DNA of 64,000 bases from Chrysomallon squamiferum (lineage: Eukaryota > Mollusca > Gastropoda > Neomphalida > Peltospiridae). Every line of letters starts with the position of its first letter. Position 1 is the first letter of the stretch. The DNA lies in contig CM022666.1 of NCBI GenBank assembly GCA_012295275.1, positions 4,938,867-5,002,866 on the forward strand. Direction: 5' to 3'. The position numbers and the translations under genes are program-made. Under the pieces are notes generated by a model that was not told where the DNA came from, did no database searches, and was given only the letters and a program-made list of their open reading frames with translations. This document shows, one piece after another, positions 1 through 10,837 of this stretch.

Positions 1-539
1 ATGCACACGTACACACTATTATGTAAATTTAGTTAATATTCGCAGTTTATTAACTTACTGCACAACTTTATTCAGAGCAAAGACCAGTTGGAAAAAATCC
101 CAATGATGATGATGAAGATGATGATGATAAATTTAAGCAACAGCAGCACTAATTTCAATAGCAGTACTAGTAGAAAGAATAATACTAATAATGTTGATTA
201 GTAGCAGTAGTAGTAACTATGATGACGATAGTGATAATAAAATTAATAATAATATTAATATTTATATTATTGAAATGCTTCTAAAAAGAAGATTCTTATT
301 GTGATAAAACAAAAAAAAGTGCTTTAAATAGATTGTTTATTATGCAAATTTTACATGAAATTTTAAATTTTACTGTATAAAGAACACTTAACTTGTATTA
401 CTCATTAGAAAGCAGTCGGTGAACATTTAACTTTCATCAGTCAGTTTATATAGAAAATCAATATGTAAATATTTATTCACTGAATACAGCACTCATTTAT
501 TTTACATAGAACATCTCTAGAACACATTCAGTGTTTGTA

Positions 540-1010
540 GAACATCCACTGTACAGATTTACTGAACACAGACCATGAATAGTACATACATTACATATTC
601 ACTGTACAAAGAAAAAGCCATTACGCACGGAGTATTCATTATCATTTAACATTAATTATATTTACAACATCCACAGATGTACATGTTTAGAATATCAACT
701 GTACAAAAACATCTTTTCACACAGAACAGCTACAGCAAAACATGCATTTTGTACAGAACATTCACTGTACACTGAACATCTACTGTACTTGAGCATCCAA
801 TGTGCACTGTACACAGAACATCTGTACAAGATCATCTTTTTACACAGGAAATCGACTGAAGAACATTCACTGTATACAGAATATCCACTGCAGAACAACG
901 CCTACTGTACTTAGAACATTAGAGCATCTACTGCACAAAGAACATCCAGTATACAAGAATATCCACTGTACATAGAACATATGTTGTACAAGAACATCCA
1001 TCGTATAACG
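540..1010. repeat. Short-period minisatellite, left outer copy
   Basis: Degenerate tandem repeat built on the words ACTGTACA and AGAACATC, roughly 20-30 bp per unit. It creates a Cys/Ser/Tyr-rich open frame on the minus strand that is repeat-derived rather than a gene. The same repeat recurs at about 6,640-7,060 and at the mirror positions 41,110-41,525 and 46,990-47,470. Confidence 0.7.
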
Positions 1011-1240
1011 TGAGTAAAACCTAAAATAATAGTAAATAAAACATGAAGATGAATGATGATTTTCATTGATTATTTTGTTAATAATATTCTGGATGATGAG
1101 GCTGACAGTAAAACTTTGAATGATGATGTTAACAATACAATTTTGAATGATGATGCTGACAATGAAATTTTGAATGATGATGTAGATTAATGGCCATGAC
1201 AGTCTTTGTGTTTACTTATGATCCACGTTTATTTTCATTC

Positions 1241-1241
<1 letters not shown>

Positions 1242-1298
<57 letters not shown>

Positions 1299-1299
1299 T
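1242..1299. repeat. (ATT)n microsatellite
   Basis: About 19 uninterrupted ATT units. The mirror position in the right arm carries an AAT tract at 46,707-46,758. Confidence 0.95.
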
Positions 1300-1562
1300 T
1301 ACTGAAATGAAAGGTCTTCTTCTGACACAACTAAATTCGTCATTTATCTTATAGATTATGAAAACAAATCTCTGTACACATACGAGCACAATATTTCACA
1401 GAATCTGATGTCACTGTGAATATAAAACAATTAATATCAAATGAGATTTTTCAGTTGTGTGTATTTCCTGATACGTCCTGAAGGAAATATTAGAATGTAA
1501 TGTTTTTTAGGTTTTAAGTAAATTTCTTTTCATGAATCTTTCATTGTCTGATCCTCGCTGGT

Positions 1563-2251
1563 TTAAAAAATTATTCTTAGCCTGACAAAACCAGATCTGT
1601 TAAAAGATGAAAAGAGAGAAAGTAAAGAAATGAATTAATTTCATGGGGTAAGTTTAGTTAACATATATATATATGAAAGAAATTAAAAATATTTATATAT
1701 CATTTATTAATTAATAATTAATAAGGATAAGGAATTAAATAATAACAACAGTAAATTAAATAAATAAAACGATACACAACAAATGTTGATTAATTAATTT
1801 AAAAATCAATAGTTTAACTAATAATAATAACAATAAAGTAACTATTTAATGATCAGAAACCAAATAAATAATTAAATAAATAAATAAAATAATTAAATCA
1901 ACAACAATAATAATAGTAAAATAAATAATAATAATAATAATAATAATCAACATCAATTTACTTAAAACTGAGCAGAATAATATTTATATATTTATCATTG
2001 CAGATATCTGTTATATTGTGAAAAGAGATATTATTTACAACTGAAATTAAAAGAAAAGAATATTCGAGACACCATCTTAGACAGAAATAATTTACCTTCT
2101 TATGTAGATCCATAAAACCGAACCAAACAGTTCCTTGAGCACCACAATGGACAAAAATACAACAACAATTTGAGCTGTATCCATGACGATGCGCCTGGCT
2201 GCAGTGAGTAAAGCGTCAAGTTGGTTTTGTACAATGTCTGGTCTCTCCGTC
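1563..2251 (-). pseudogene. Exons C and D of an unidentified membrane-protein gene (left outer copy)
   Basis: Exon C is complement 2,251-2,096 (156 nt), preceded by a good acceptor (TTTCACAG) and followed by a GTAAAT donor. It encodes an N-terminal helix followed by the hydrophobic segment IVVVFLSIVVLKELFG, which looks like one membrane span, and then IYIRR. It ends two bases into a codon. Exon D begins at 1,596 after TTTTAACAG with one base, which completes AGA and continues as SGF. Here D hits a stop after 10 codons, whereas copies at 19.6, 52.4 and 59.6 kb continue to a shared 21-codon end, so this C-terminus is truncated. I do not recognise the family. No first exon is visible; exon B-like modules elsewhere are a candidate upstream partner. 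Confidence 0.5.
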
Positions 2252-2828
2252 CTGTGAAAGTAAATTGTAAAAACAGATAATTAAAATGTAAACAAATATA
2301 AGAAAACATATTACTTGTATTAATCTCTTTAAGAATGTGAAGCACACTCAGATATGTACAATTACAGTCTGAGTTCTCACGTAAACGCAATTAGGACTGG
2401 TGCTACCATACAGGCAAACTAGGCCGACGCCTAAGGCGCTTATTTCAGGAAGCGCAATAGAAAAGTTTTGAAAAATAACTAAATAAATTTCAGTTTTAAT
2501 GAGGGTCGTTTTTTTTTTATCCTGGTTTATTTCCCACAGGACAAATAATCGGGTAGATTCAGTGTGAAACAAACAAAATAACAGAGTTTAAAATATTTTT
2601 CAGCACAATTAATTTTAACTTTTCATAATTCAAATATTATTAAACGTATATGGATTTGTTGCATTTTTTTTCCTTTAATTTAATTCATAATGAACTTAAC
2701 TTTTTAATATTTTTATATAGAATTTACCTCTTTGTTAATTTTATATCGACATAAAACTTATTTCATTTAGTGTATTTATGTTGTTGTTTTTTTTTTTTTT
2801 TTTTTTTTAGAAGTTTTTTAGAATTTAC

Positions 2829-3013
2829 CTTTTCCATAATTTCACTGATCACTTATTCTCATGCACTGTAACAGCAATACACAATTCCTGCTCAAACAAC
2901 AAGTTGGTTTCTCTATTCAGAAATTCGTTTAATGTTACAGATACAATGAAACTGATGAGTGTCAAGTTTAGCATCATAGGAGAAATGGCAATGACTGGAC
3001 GAATTGGTATCAT
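2829..3013 (-). pseudogene. TNF-ligand transmembrane-exon copy, stalk deleted (left outer)
   Basis: Homologous to the first coding exon of the TNF genes. It keeps the ATG, a P-I-R-P motif, the hydrophobic span and NEFLNRETNLLF, then lacks 76 nt covering the Cys-rich N-glycosylation stalk. The deletion shifts the frame to an early stop, although the 3' donor (GTAAAT) survives. The exact mate lies at 44,997-45,181 with the same deletion, so the damage predates the arm duplication. Confidence 0.8.
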
Positions 3014-3479
3014 TTTGTGTAACAACTTTTAATTCCTTTAGAAGATGTCTGTAAAATGTGACCAAAAGAAAAATTTATTTTAATAAATAATACTCAGATA
3101 AATACACACACGCACACGCACATATATACAATATACACACTTATATATAACATTCTGTCAGCAAAAAAAAAAAATATATACACATGTACATACACATAAA
3201 TATAAAACTTTTAAAATATAGTTAAATAAATAAAATAATAAATATTAGCAAGAAAAATTCACACACAATATACACATGTACACACATTTCTACATAACAT
3301 TCTTCAAAGAAAAAAAATTAAAATAAATAATATCAAGATATATTTACATCGATAATTTTCCTATGTGATGTTCCAAAAAAAAAAAGAAAACGGAAAAGAA
3401 AAACAAAAAATGCAGATAAAAATAGCAAAAGTTTCTATTACGAAAATCTTGACTGCAGGTTACAAAATGCCAGGTTTGA

Positions 3480-3560
3480 TTTATCAAATTTCACGGATGC
3501 TTAGTAAACCACTGTATACAAATACTCACCACTGAAATCCAATACGACAGCCCAAGGCGA
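3480..3560 (-). other. Remnant of a putative 5' exon and its donor (left)
   Basis: On the minus strand TTGGATTTCAGTG is followed by GTGAGTATTTG, a strong splice donor. It matches the ends of similar blocks at 44,450 and 26,757. On the left about 0.4 kb of upstream sequence present on the right (about 44,040-44,435) is missing, so the putative exon is cut. Confidence 0.4.
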
Positions 3561-3759
3561 TGATGGCTTTTTACAATCGCTACCGCCAAATCATCTTATT
3601 TTTTCTAAGAAGGTGGAAAAGAGTTCGCGCTCGATCGATTTGGATGATTTTAAATCACTAAAATGTGGTTTTATTTGGAAATTTTTAAAAAAAAAACAAA
3701 GCTGCGGGTGCAGAACGGAAAGTACGATACCCTCGGACGTCAAACTACACAAGCAAGAA

Positions 3760-4535
3760 GGAAATTATAATTTTATATAAATATATATATATCCTGCGAA
3801 ATAAGTGAAATTATAATTTTATATAAAAATATATAACCTATGACATAAGTACAATTGTATATAAATATATATAGCCTTTGAAACAAGTGAAATTATAATT
3901 TTGTATATCCTGCGAAATAAATGAAATTATAATTTTATATAAATATATATAATTAAGTGAAATTTTTATATAAAAGATATAACCTATCCAAAGTAACGAA
4001 AAATAATATAGCCTTTGAAATAAGTGAAATTATAATTTTATATAAATATATATATCCTGCGAAATAAGTGAAATTATAATTTTATATAAAAATATATAAC
4101 CTATGAAATAAGTACAATTGTATATAAATATATATAGCCTTTGAAACAAGTGAAATTATAATTTTGTATATCCTGCGAAATAAGTGAAATTATAATTTTA
4201 TATAAATATATATATCCTGCGAAATAAGTACAATTGTAATTTTATATTAAAATATATAACCTATGAAACAAGTGAAATTATAATTTTATATATCCTGCGA
4301 AATAAGTGAAATTAAAATTTTATATAAATATATATATATCCTGCGAAATAAGTACAATTGTAATTTTATATAAAAATATATAACCTATGAAATAAGTACA
4401 ATTGTAATTGTATATAAATATATATAGCCTTTGAAACAAGTGAAATTGAAATTTTATGTACATATATATAAACTATGAAACAAGCGAAATTATAATTTTA
4501 TATAAATATATATATATAACCTATGAAATAAGTGA
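3760..4535. repeat. AT-rich tandem satellite, expanded in left arm
   Basis: At least a dozen degenerate units of about 40-65 bp, built on the words AAATAAGTGAAATTATAATTT, TATATAAATATATAT and CCTGCGAA or CCTATGAA. The right arm has only two or three units at 43,690-43,830. Short runs of the same repeat occur at 11,620-11,680, 13,690-13,830, 33,710-33,900, 36,545-36,620 and 21,660-21,740. Confidence 0.85.
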
Positions 4536-4539
4536 AATA

Positions 4540-5218
4540 CAGTGGTACCGTGACTTACGAGTTCAATGAAATTAATTGAAATACCATTAATCCGTTCCAG
4601 GCCCCAAAACCCACCCCAGTTTTTCGTAGCGTGTTTTTGAAAAGGAAAAAAATAATATATAAATAACAAATATTGTATAGAAATGAAATAAAAGAGAATG
4701 TAAAGAAATAAATTGGTTTTGTAAAGTGTACATGGTTAGGGTTTCTCCACCTTTTCATGGACAGAGGTCCGCAGCTTAGAAATTATTTTAACACCTTTGC
4801 CTGGAGATGTAGCCTTTATCAACTCCTACTGCTTCAGTATGGTACGTATAATAAAAGTACTACGCTCAAACTGCCTAGCCATGTTGACAACACGCATACC
4901 TCGCTCATGTTTTTCTATGAATTCAAGCTTTAATTCAGTGGACATCTTCCGCTTCTTCTTCTCAGCACTGTTTTTTGCACTCACTTTCTTAGGATCCTTG
5001 GAAATTTGATAAAATACTGCACAAAACGCGAGTATAGCACAATAGAGATGTTTCCACGGCGAGGTAACCACGTGAAGCAAACGAGTGAGACACGGGATGT
5101 TGTGTTGTTCGTTGCGCCAAATATCTCGTAACTCGGATTGTGGCTCGTGAGTCAAAGCAAAAATCTATTAACTCTGAAAACTCGTAAGTTGGAGCACTCG
5201 TAACTCGAGGTACCAGTG
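4540..5218 (-). mobile_element. Non-autonomous Tigger/pogo-type DNA transposon (left copy)
   Basis: The element is bounded by TA dinucleotides and inverted ends beginning CAGTGGTACC; the opposite end reads GGTACCAGTG. Inside, the minus strand keeps a frame with KKKRKMSTELKLEFIEKHER followed by VVNMARQFERSTFIIRTIL. This has the basic helix-turn-helix look of the CENP-B-like N-terminus of pogo/Tigger transposases. The rest of the transposase, including any DDE catalytic domain, is absent. At about 680 bp it is a deletion derivative. The right-arm mate is 42,966-43,684. Confidence 0.75.
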
Positions 5219-5589
5219 TATTCACATACTGACCTGAATTAGGCTCCCTCTGACTTCATACTGGCGTCGTTAATTTTTATACCAGCGTTTTATGAATGCA
5301 TGCATGTACGCTTTCACAAACACACGTACATGTGAACGTGAAATATACTGAAAATTTCAGAAAATACCTGTAAATACTGGTTTCACAGACTATATATATA
5401 AATATGTTTTACTGCAATTTCTTATTTATTTATTTTACTTTGAAACTCATTTTTATTTACTTATTGTTTTAAGTTTCCTTAGTGACGACAAACCCCAAAT
5501 GGATTTTTGTTCTCACAAATCTTTCTTATTAGATTATGAATGTGTTCAGATTTTGTTTAATAGATATTACCAATGAGCGGATTTTTTTT

Positions 5590-5716
5590 ATGTTTGTCAG
5601 GCTTTGAATACTCACAGATAGTTTTAGCATGTTATTCTTTAGTACGAAGACACCAAGAAAATTTTGTTGCTTCCTTCATTGGAGGTGTTGACTACCTGAA
5701 AGTCAGTGACACTGTA
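5590..5716 (+). pseudogene. TNF homology domain second-half exon fragment (left outer)
   Basis: After an acceptor-like TATGTTTGTCAG, the plus strand reads GFEYSQIVLACYSLVRRHQE, then NFVASFIGGVDYLKVSDT, ending at a donor-like GTATGT. It matches the intact gene's VRRYQEGFAASYIGAVYYLKANDTV, the region of the TNF domain with the conserved Gly/Tyr and Leu-x-x-x-Asp strand. The C-terminal part (TTYFGLYML in the intact gene) is absent. It lies on the strand opposite to the TNF gene in this arm. At least six relatives occur in the window. Confidence 0.65.
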
Positions 5717-6639
5717 TGTACACATACACATACATTACATTTTATAAATATATAAACATTGTTAAATTAAATAAAAATAGTTATTATATTTTCGTATTGT
5801 TGAAGTTGAACAGATAATGTTGTTATGTCAACCGTATTACTAATAGACAGATCCGGAAAGTATAAATTAATCATTATTGTTATAAATAAAATAAATCTGT
5901 TCTTGTGGTTGTTGTTAGTGTTGCCTTTAATGTATAGAGTTACTTCTGTTCACGTGTTCGGTAAATTTTACTAATTGATATAATACTACTATTACATGCT
6001 GATGCGCTAGAAGACATCCATGGAAAAACATATAAACAGAAGTGTTGTTAAGAAGTTTGTAGGAAAACTAATATTTTCGCCTCGAATTACAGTAAGTAAT
6101 CAGTATATCAAGAACAAGAAAGGTGAACCATTATGTGGTGTAACTTTAGCTTTCTTGAATCCTTGCTGTGACCTAGAATAGACACTGACATGCGCAGATC
6201 AGTCAATGACGCAATACAACGGATAACAAGAATGATAACGTAAACGTGCATAGTGGAACACTACAAAGTCATTTTATACACACGTACGTACTATTATGTC
6301 ACTTTAGTTAATCTTCACAGCTAATTGTATGACCTTATTCAGAGCTTTTTTGGATTTTATGATAGAAACTAGACTACGTCAAGTACATGTGATGTACGTG
6401 CACGAAGAGAAACAGAGAAAGAAAAACGTAACCTGACTGTTAATCGGGTATTTTATTACACAATGTCACTCCACCATTAAATGTGATTTCTGTAGAAATG
6501 ACATGTTTAAAATCTTATCATTCGATAAAAATATTCATTCAAAACAGAATTGCGCCCGCAAAATTCTTAAAACTTTTATTTTCAACATCCTTTGCGATTT
6601 CTAGAGGCAAAATTTTTCTGTCACGGACACTTAAATACC

Positions 6640-7060
6640 CCAGATTTACTGAACACAGACCATCAGTAGTACATACATTACGTATTCACCGTACAAAGAA
6701 AAGCCATTATGAATGGATTATTCATTATCATTGACCATTTAACATTAATCATATTTACACCATCCATCGGTGTACATGTATAGAATATCAACTGTAAAAA
6801 AACATCTTTTTACACAGAAAATCTACAATAGAACATCCATTGTGTACAGAACTTCCACCAAAAAAGAACATTCACTGTACACAGAACATTTACTGTACTA
6901 GAGTGTACATAGAACATCTGTACAATATCATCTTTTTACACAGGACATAGACTGTAGAACATCGACTGCAGAAGAATGCCTATTTTACATAGAACATTAA
7001 CTGTACAAGAGCATCTACTATACAAAGAATATCCAGTGTACAAGTACATCCATTATAAAA
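6640..7060. repeat. Short-period minisatellite, second left copy
   Basis: Same ACTGTACA/AGAACATC words as at 540-1,010. The mirror copy is at 41,110-41,525. Confidence 0.65.
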
Positions 7061-7061
7061 G

Positions 7062-8060
7062 TTTCGACTACCGATTGTGACGAGCTATGTCTGGGTAGAA
7101 AGCTCAGATCTTGAAGAAATATTTATTCTCCAAAATACTTAAAGGGACTCCCTCCATCTCATTGTTAATATACTGTTATTCAAAATACATGTATCGACAA
7201 CAAGTATAAAGAAACTTATTACAATTATAAAAAACATATTAAACCATATTCCAATAGCATAATGAATTATTGATGGAAGAATTAAAATAATGAATTCAAA
7301 ATCTTAATTATACAAACAATTATTTAAAAATGCCAAAACAAACAAAAACGAATTAAATCGAATTAAATATTTATTAGAAAACTAAAAATATAAATATAAA
7401 TTCATATTTGATTATTATTATTATATCTGTTTTGATAATAAATTATGTAACTTAAGACAACACACACACACACACACACACACTAATAAATATACATATT
7501 TCTTTTTTAAATAAGATTATAACTTTTTGCTTTTTATTTGCAAATGGCGTTCGTGACCTAGCTATTGCTTTGTTAAATCTAGGATTTAATTTTAAAAAAA
7601 AAAACAAATGTCATTTGTGTTCATTTTCAACAACAACAACAACAACAGTATAATGCATTACTACTTTCTGATTCCGTGTGTTAACAATAGGGATAATGTT
7701 TTCTCTCGGTAAAAGCTTCGACTACTGATTGTGACGAGCTATTTCTGGGTGGAAAGCTTCCTCCACCTCATTGTTAATATACTGTTATTCAAAATACATG
7801 TATCGACAACAACTATAAAGAAATATGTATTACAATTATATAAACATTTTAAATCATGGTTGACACCATATGCCTCTAAAGGAAATTGAAGCAAATTCTT
7901 TATTATTAATATAAGAATTATAAAAATAAATACAAAATGTTAAATATAGCAACATTGTTTATATAACACAAAACAAGCAAAAACGAATAAAATCATTTTT
8001 AGAAAAAAACAAATATAAATATAAACTTAATAATAAATTATGTTGCTTCAAGGAATACAG
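7062..8060. repeat. Tandemly duplicated 3'-flank block downstream of the left TNF gene
   Basis: Two direct copies, near 7,080 and 7,725, share the sequence around CTCATTGTTAATATACTG and the words GTCACAATCAGTAGTCGAAG (reverse strand). Related blocks lie at 40,380-40,500, 40,975-41,120, 51,140-51,290 and, weaker, 51,550-51,620. No coding potential is seen; the block also holds AT-rich filler and a short CA tract at about 7,461-7,483. Confidence 0.6.
7899..7904 (-). promoter_or_regulatory. Candidate polyadenylation signal of the left TNF gene
   Basis: AATAAA on the minus strand, about 510 bases beyond the stop codon. The mirror AATAAA in the right arm is at 40,301. It is the first canonical signal I see downstream, but usage is unproven. 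Confidence 0.35.
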
Positions 8061-8286
8061 TTTGTTATTAAAAGTTGATGCAAAACTCTAAAAAAGAAAA
8101 GACAATAAATAATTTTATAAATAAAATGAATTGAACAAATAAAATACAATTTTTAATAAGAAAAATAAATAAATAATCTTAACACACACAAACACACACA
8201 TTTTAAAAATCGAGTTCACACACCAAATACTAAACACCCGTCATAAACGTCCTTCTGAACAGCACGTATATGGATGGAAAGCTCAC

Positions 8287-8287
<1 letters not shown>

Positions 8288-8328
<41 letters not shown>
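8288..8328. repeat. (AAT)n microsatellite present only in the left arm
   Basis: About 13 AAT units just 3' of the left TNF gene. The mirror site near 39,905-39,915 has no such tract. Confidence 0.9.
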
Positions 8329-8331
<3 letters not shown>

Positions 8332-8410
8332 GTTCACGAGTACACTGAATCTGTCCAGAAAACAGATAGTTATATATAACAACTTCTAATTCAGGCCTCT
8401 CGAAATAGTT

Positions 8411-10344
8411 TTACAGCATATACAGACCAAAGTAGGTGGTCTCAGGATCTCTCAAAATTCTGTTCACAACTGATGTTCTCACCACTACAGTGTCATTGGC
8501 TTTCAGGTAGTAGACAGCTCCAATGTAGGAAGCAGCAAAACTTTCCTGTTGTCTTCGTATTTTGCATGTTGTTTGAGGATTTCTGTAGAGGACTTCATAA
8601 TTTGGATATATTTCAATTGAGTGACACAGCCTAGCGTATTCTAGCTCTCTCAGTTGGTTGGCATGGAATAAAACGTTGCTGTATATGAAGTAGTAAGCAG
8701 ATTCTTTGACTTGAATCCCGTCAGCGACAACAGCAGCAGCTCCTTTCACAAACGATCTTTTACCAGACGACGTCCATTTGACGAGAGGCTTCGATGTGTC
8801 TGAAAAGTTTGTAAGAATAAATGATCTTTGAATAATATTTTTATTTTAAATTTTCAACAGTTATAATTAGTATTACTAATATATTTCTATAACTACTACA
8901 ACCTACTGCTATTGACTACTTTAGTACCATCATTGATATTTTTACTACTAACGTGCTAATACTATTGTTATCACAATTTCTTCTATTATTTCCTAACCAC
9001 TACTAATAACTATGTGATTACTACTACAACTACTTTTACCAGACCAACTACTACTATTACTTCTATTTTACTACTACAACATTTATTACCAAATCACCTC
9101 TTTTAACAGAGTACAATTATTCTGCTACTAATACTACTACTCTACTACTACTACAACTCGCTACTACTACTATTGCTACTAATCTACTGCGACTACTATT
9201 ACTACTACTGCTGCTACCACTGCTACTACTATTTCTTTTCTTACTTTTGTCATATGTTGCATTCACTTCCATTTGTAGATGAGCGGATGTCTTCACATTG
9301 TTTTCATTATTCAGACGATCAGCGACCTCTCTGATCTGTTTAAGTTTCTGTTCTGAAATATATATATATATATATATATACATAAACATGTAGACTACTG
9401 ATACATGTATAAATATATAGATTCATACATACATAGATTCGTACACATTGTTTTTATTATCTGAATTCAAAAGATCAGCGACATCTCTGATCTGCTTTAG
9501 TTTTGATTCTGAAACACACACACAAATATACACTTGTACATGTTTACATACATAGACTGTACAAAAATATGCACGTACATACAAATACATAATTATAAAA
9601 AAATTTGTGGATATTTAAATATGTGTGCCTGAGTGTTTCTGTTTGTGTGTGGGTCTTTTTCTGTATGTTTGTCTGTCTGTGTTTGTGTATGTATGTGTTC
9701 ATGACTTTTCTTGTGTGTGACTGTGTTTCTGCGACTTTGTGTTTTTACGTATGTCTGTGTGTGGATATATGTGTGTCTATATTAACTTACCACTTTTCTC
9801 AGCTTTTGTATGACTTTCAGTCAGTTTCTAAAAAGAATGTTAATAACCAATTTGAAACTAGTCCACAATAATCAGTTTTAAATTTATAAATATTTTTCAG
9901 CACTATTAATTTCTCCTTTTCATAATTCAAATATTATTATTTCATTTATAGTGAATTTAACTTTTTATTATTTTTATAGAGAATTTACCTTTTTCATAAT
10001 TTCATATCTCCAGAAAACAATTTTTTTTTTTCATTTAATGTATTTATGGAATATAAGTTTTTAGAATTAAATATGGAATTTACCTTTTTCATAATTTCAC
10101 TGATCACTTTTTCTCCATCTCTGTAACAGCAATACGTGGTATTGTTCCTGGTTCTGTTCGTAGATCTGTCATCACAACAGTTTTCTCCTGGTTTGCACGA
10201 GATTTTCACACACAGTTCCTTGTCAAACAACAAGTTGGTTTCTCTGTTCAGAAATTCGTTTAATGTTTCAGATACAATAAAACTGATGAGTATGAAGCTT
10301 AGTACCATAAGAGGAATGGCAATGACTGGACGAATTGGTACCAT
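8411..10344 (-). CDS. TNF-superfamily ligand, type II membrane protein (left copy)
   Basis: Four coding exons on the minus strand: 10,344-10,084 (261 nt), 9,827-9,791 (37), 9,352-9,245 (108) and 8,799-8,411 (389), all with AG acceptors and GT donors. The phases (0, 1, 1) join without a shift to give 264 residues. Residues 1-6 are cytosolic and about 7-29 form a hydrophobic signal anchor. The stalk (about 41-77) has six cysteines and an N-glycosylation cluster (TNRTRNNTTYCC). A charged linker (EQKLKQIREVADRLNNENN) follows. The last exon is a TNF homology domain: IKWTSSGKRSFVKG, the YYFIYSNVLF strand, two further cysteines, YIGAVYYLKANDTVVV, and the diagnostic end TTYFGLYML. Such ligands act as trimers on TNF receptors at the cell surface or after shedding; that is family knowledge. 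The ATG at 10,344 was chosen because it is the first ATG after a conserved acceptor (TTTTACAG), which implies an upstream non-coding exon. No furin-type site is obvious. Confidence 0.85.
9449..9508 (-). other. Decayed duplicate of the TNF linker exon (left)
   Basis: Begins after TTTCAG and encodes a close repeat of the next exon (SKLKQIRDVADLLNSDNK). The left copy has lost an in-phase donor: the nearest GT would add 62 nt and shift the frame. It is therefore probably skipped. The right-arm version (38,784-38,843) keeps an in-frame 60-nt option. Confidence 0.45.
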
Positions 10345-10489
10345 TTTGTGTAACAACTTTTATTTCCTTCAGAAGTAGTCTGTAAAACATGACGAAAAGA
10401 AGAAAAGAATGTTATTAGTAATAAATAATACCAAGATAAATACACACACACGCACCCGTACACAGTCTCAATATGCACACACCTATACT

Positions 10490-10680
10490 GATTCTGCCAC
10501 ACTCGGAGTTACTCCCCCCACTCTCGTTATCTACAGAATCGCCAAACAAAGCCTCTGTTAAAATTTCTCTGGTTTGCTCTGTCTTGTTTGACTGGGCAGT
10601 TGAAATGTTTGTTATGAATATTTACAATTCTAGTAGCTCAGCCCTCTTGGCTCCATAATAATTTCTCAGTTTTGACTTAT
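10490..10680 (-). mobile_element. 5' gag fragment of the LTR retroelement adjoining the left TNF gene
   Basis: Minus-strand frame with AKRAELLEL, a stop, then the motif EQTREILTEALFGDS, which matches the longer gag remnant at 35.3-35.6 kb. It breaks off at about 10,490, where TNF intron-type sequence begins. The right arm has the same junction near 37,790. Confidence 0.6.
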
Positions 10681-10837
10681 TTATTTTAATATCGTTATTA
10701 TTTTGTTGTGTTGTGTTTTCTCAAGTGGATATAAATATAAATTAGCTGTCATTAAACTGAGAAAATACTCAATACATCTAAAGAAATAATTCCATAAGAA
10801 TTTTAGAAAACGAGCTCTCAAATTAATTATTTGAAAA

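Noticed and set aside
695-898. Cys/Ser/Tyr-rich 67-codon frame with mate at 47,101
   Set aside because: It is the translation of a short-period minisatellite; the repeat explains its regular CSVYSEC pattern.
540-1010. Repeated AGAACA and TGTACA words resembling steroid-receptor half-sites
   Set aside because: The spacing is 5 rather than 3 and the words are simply the minisatellite unit; there is no gene beside them to regulate.
9605-9871. Cys/Val/Phe-rich frames in TNF intron 2 (also 38,467-38,673)
   Set aside because: TGTGTG-rich intron sequence and antisense to the TNF gene.
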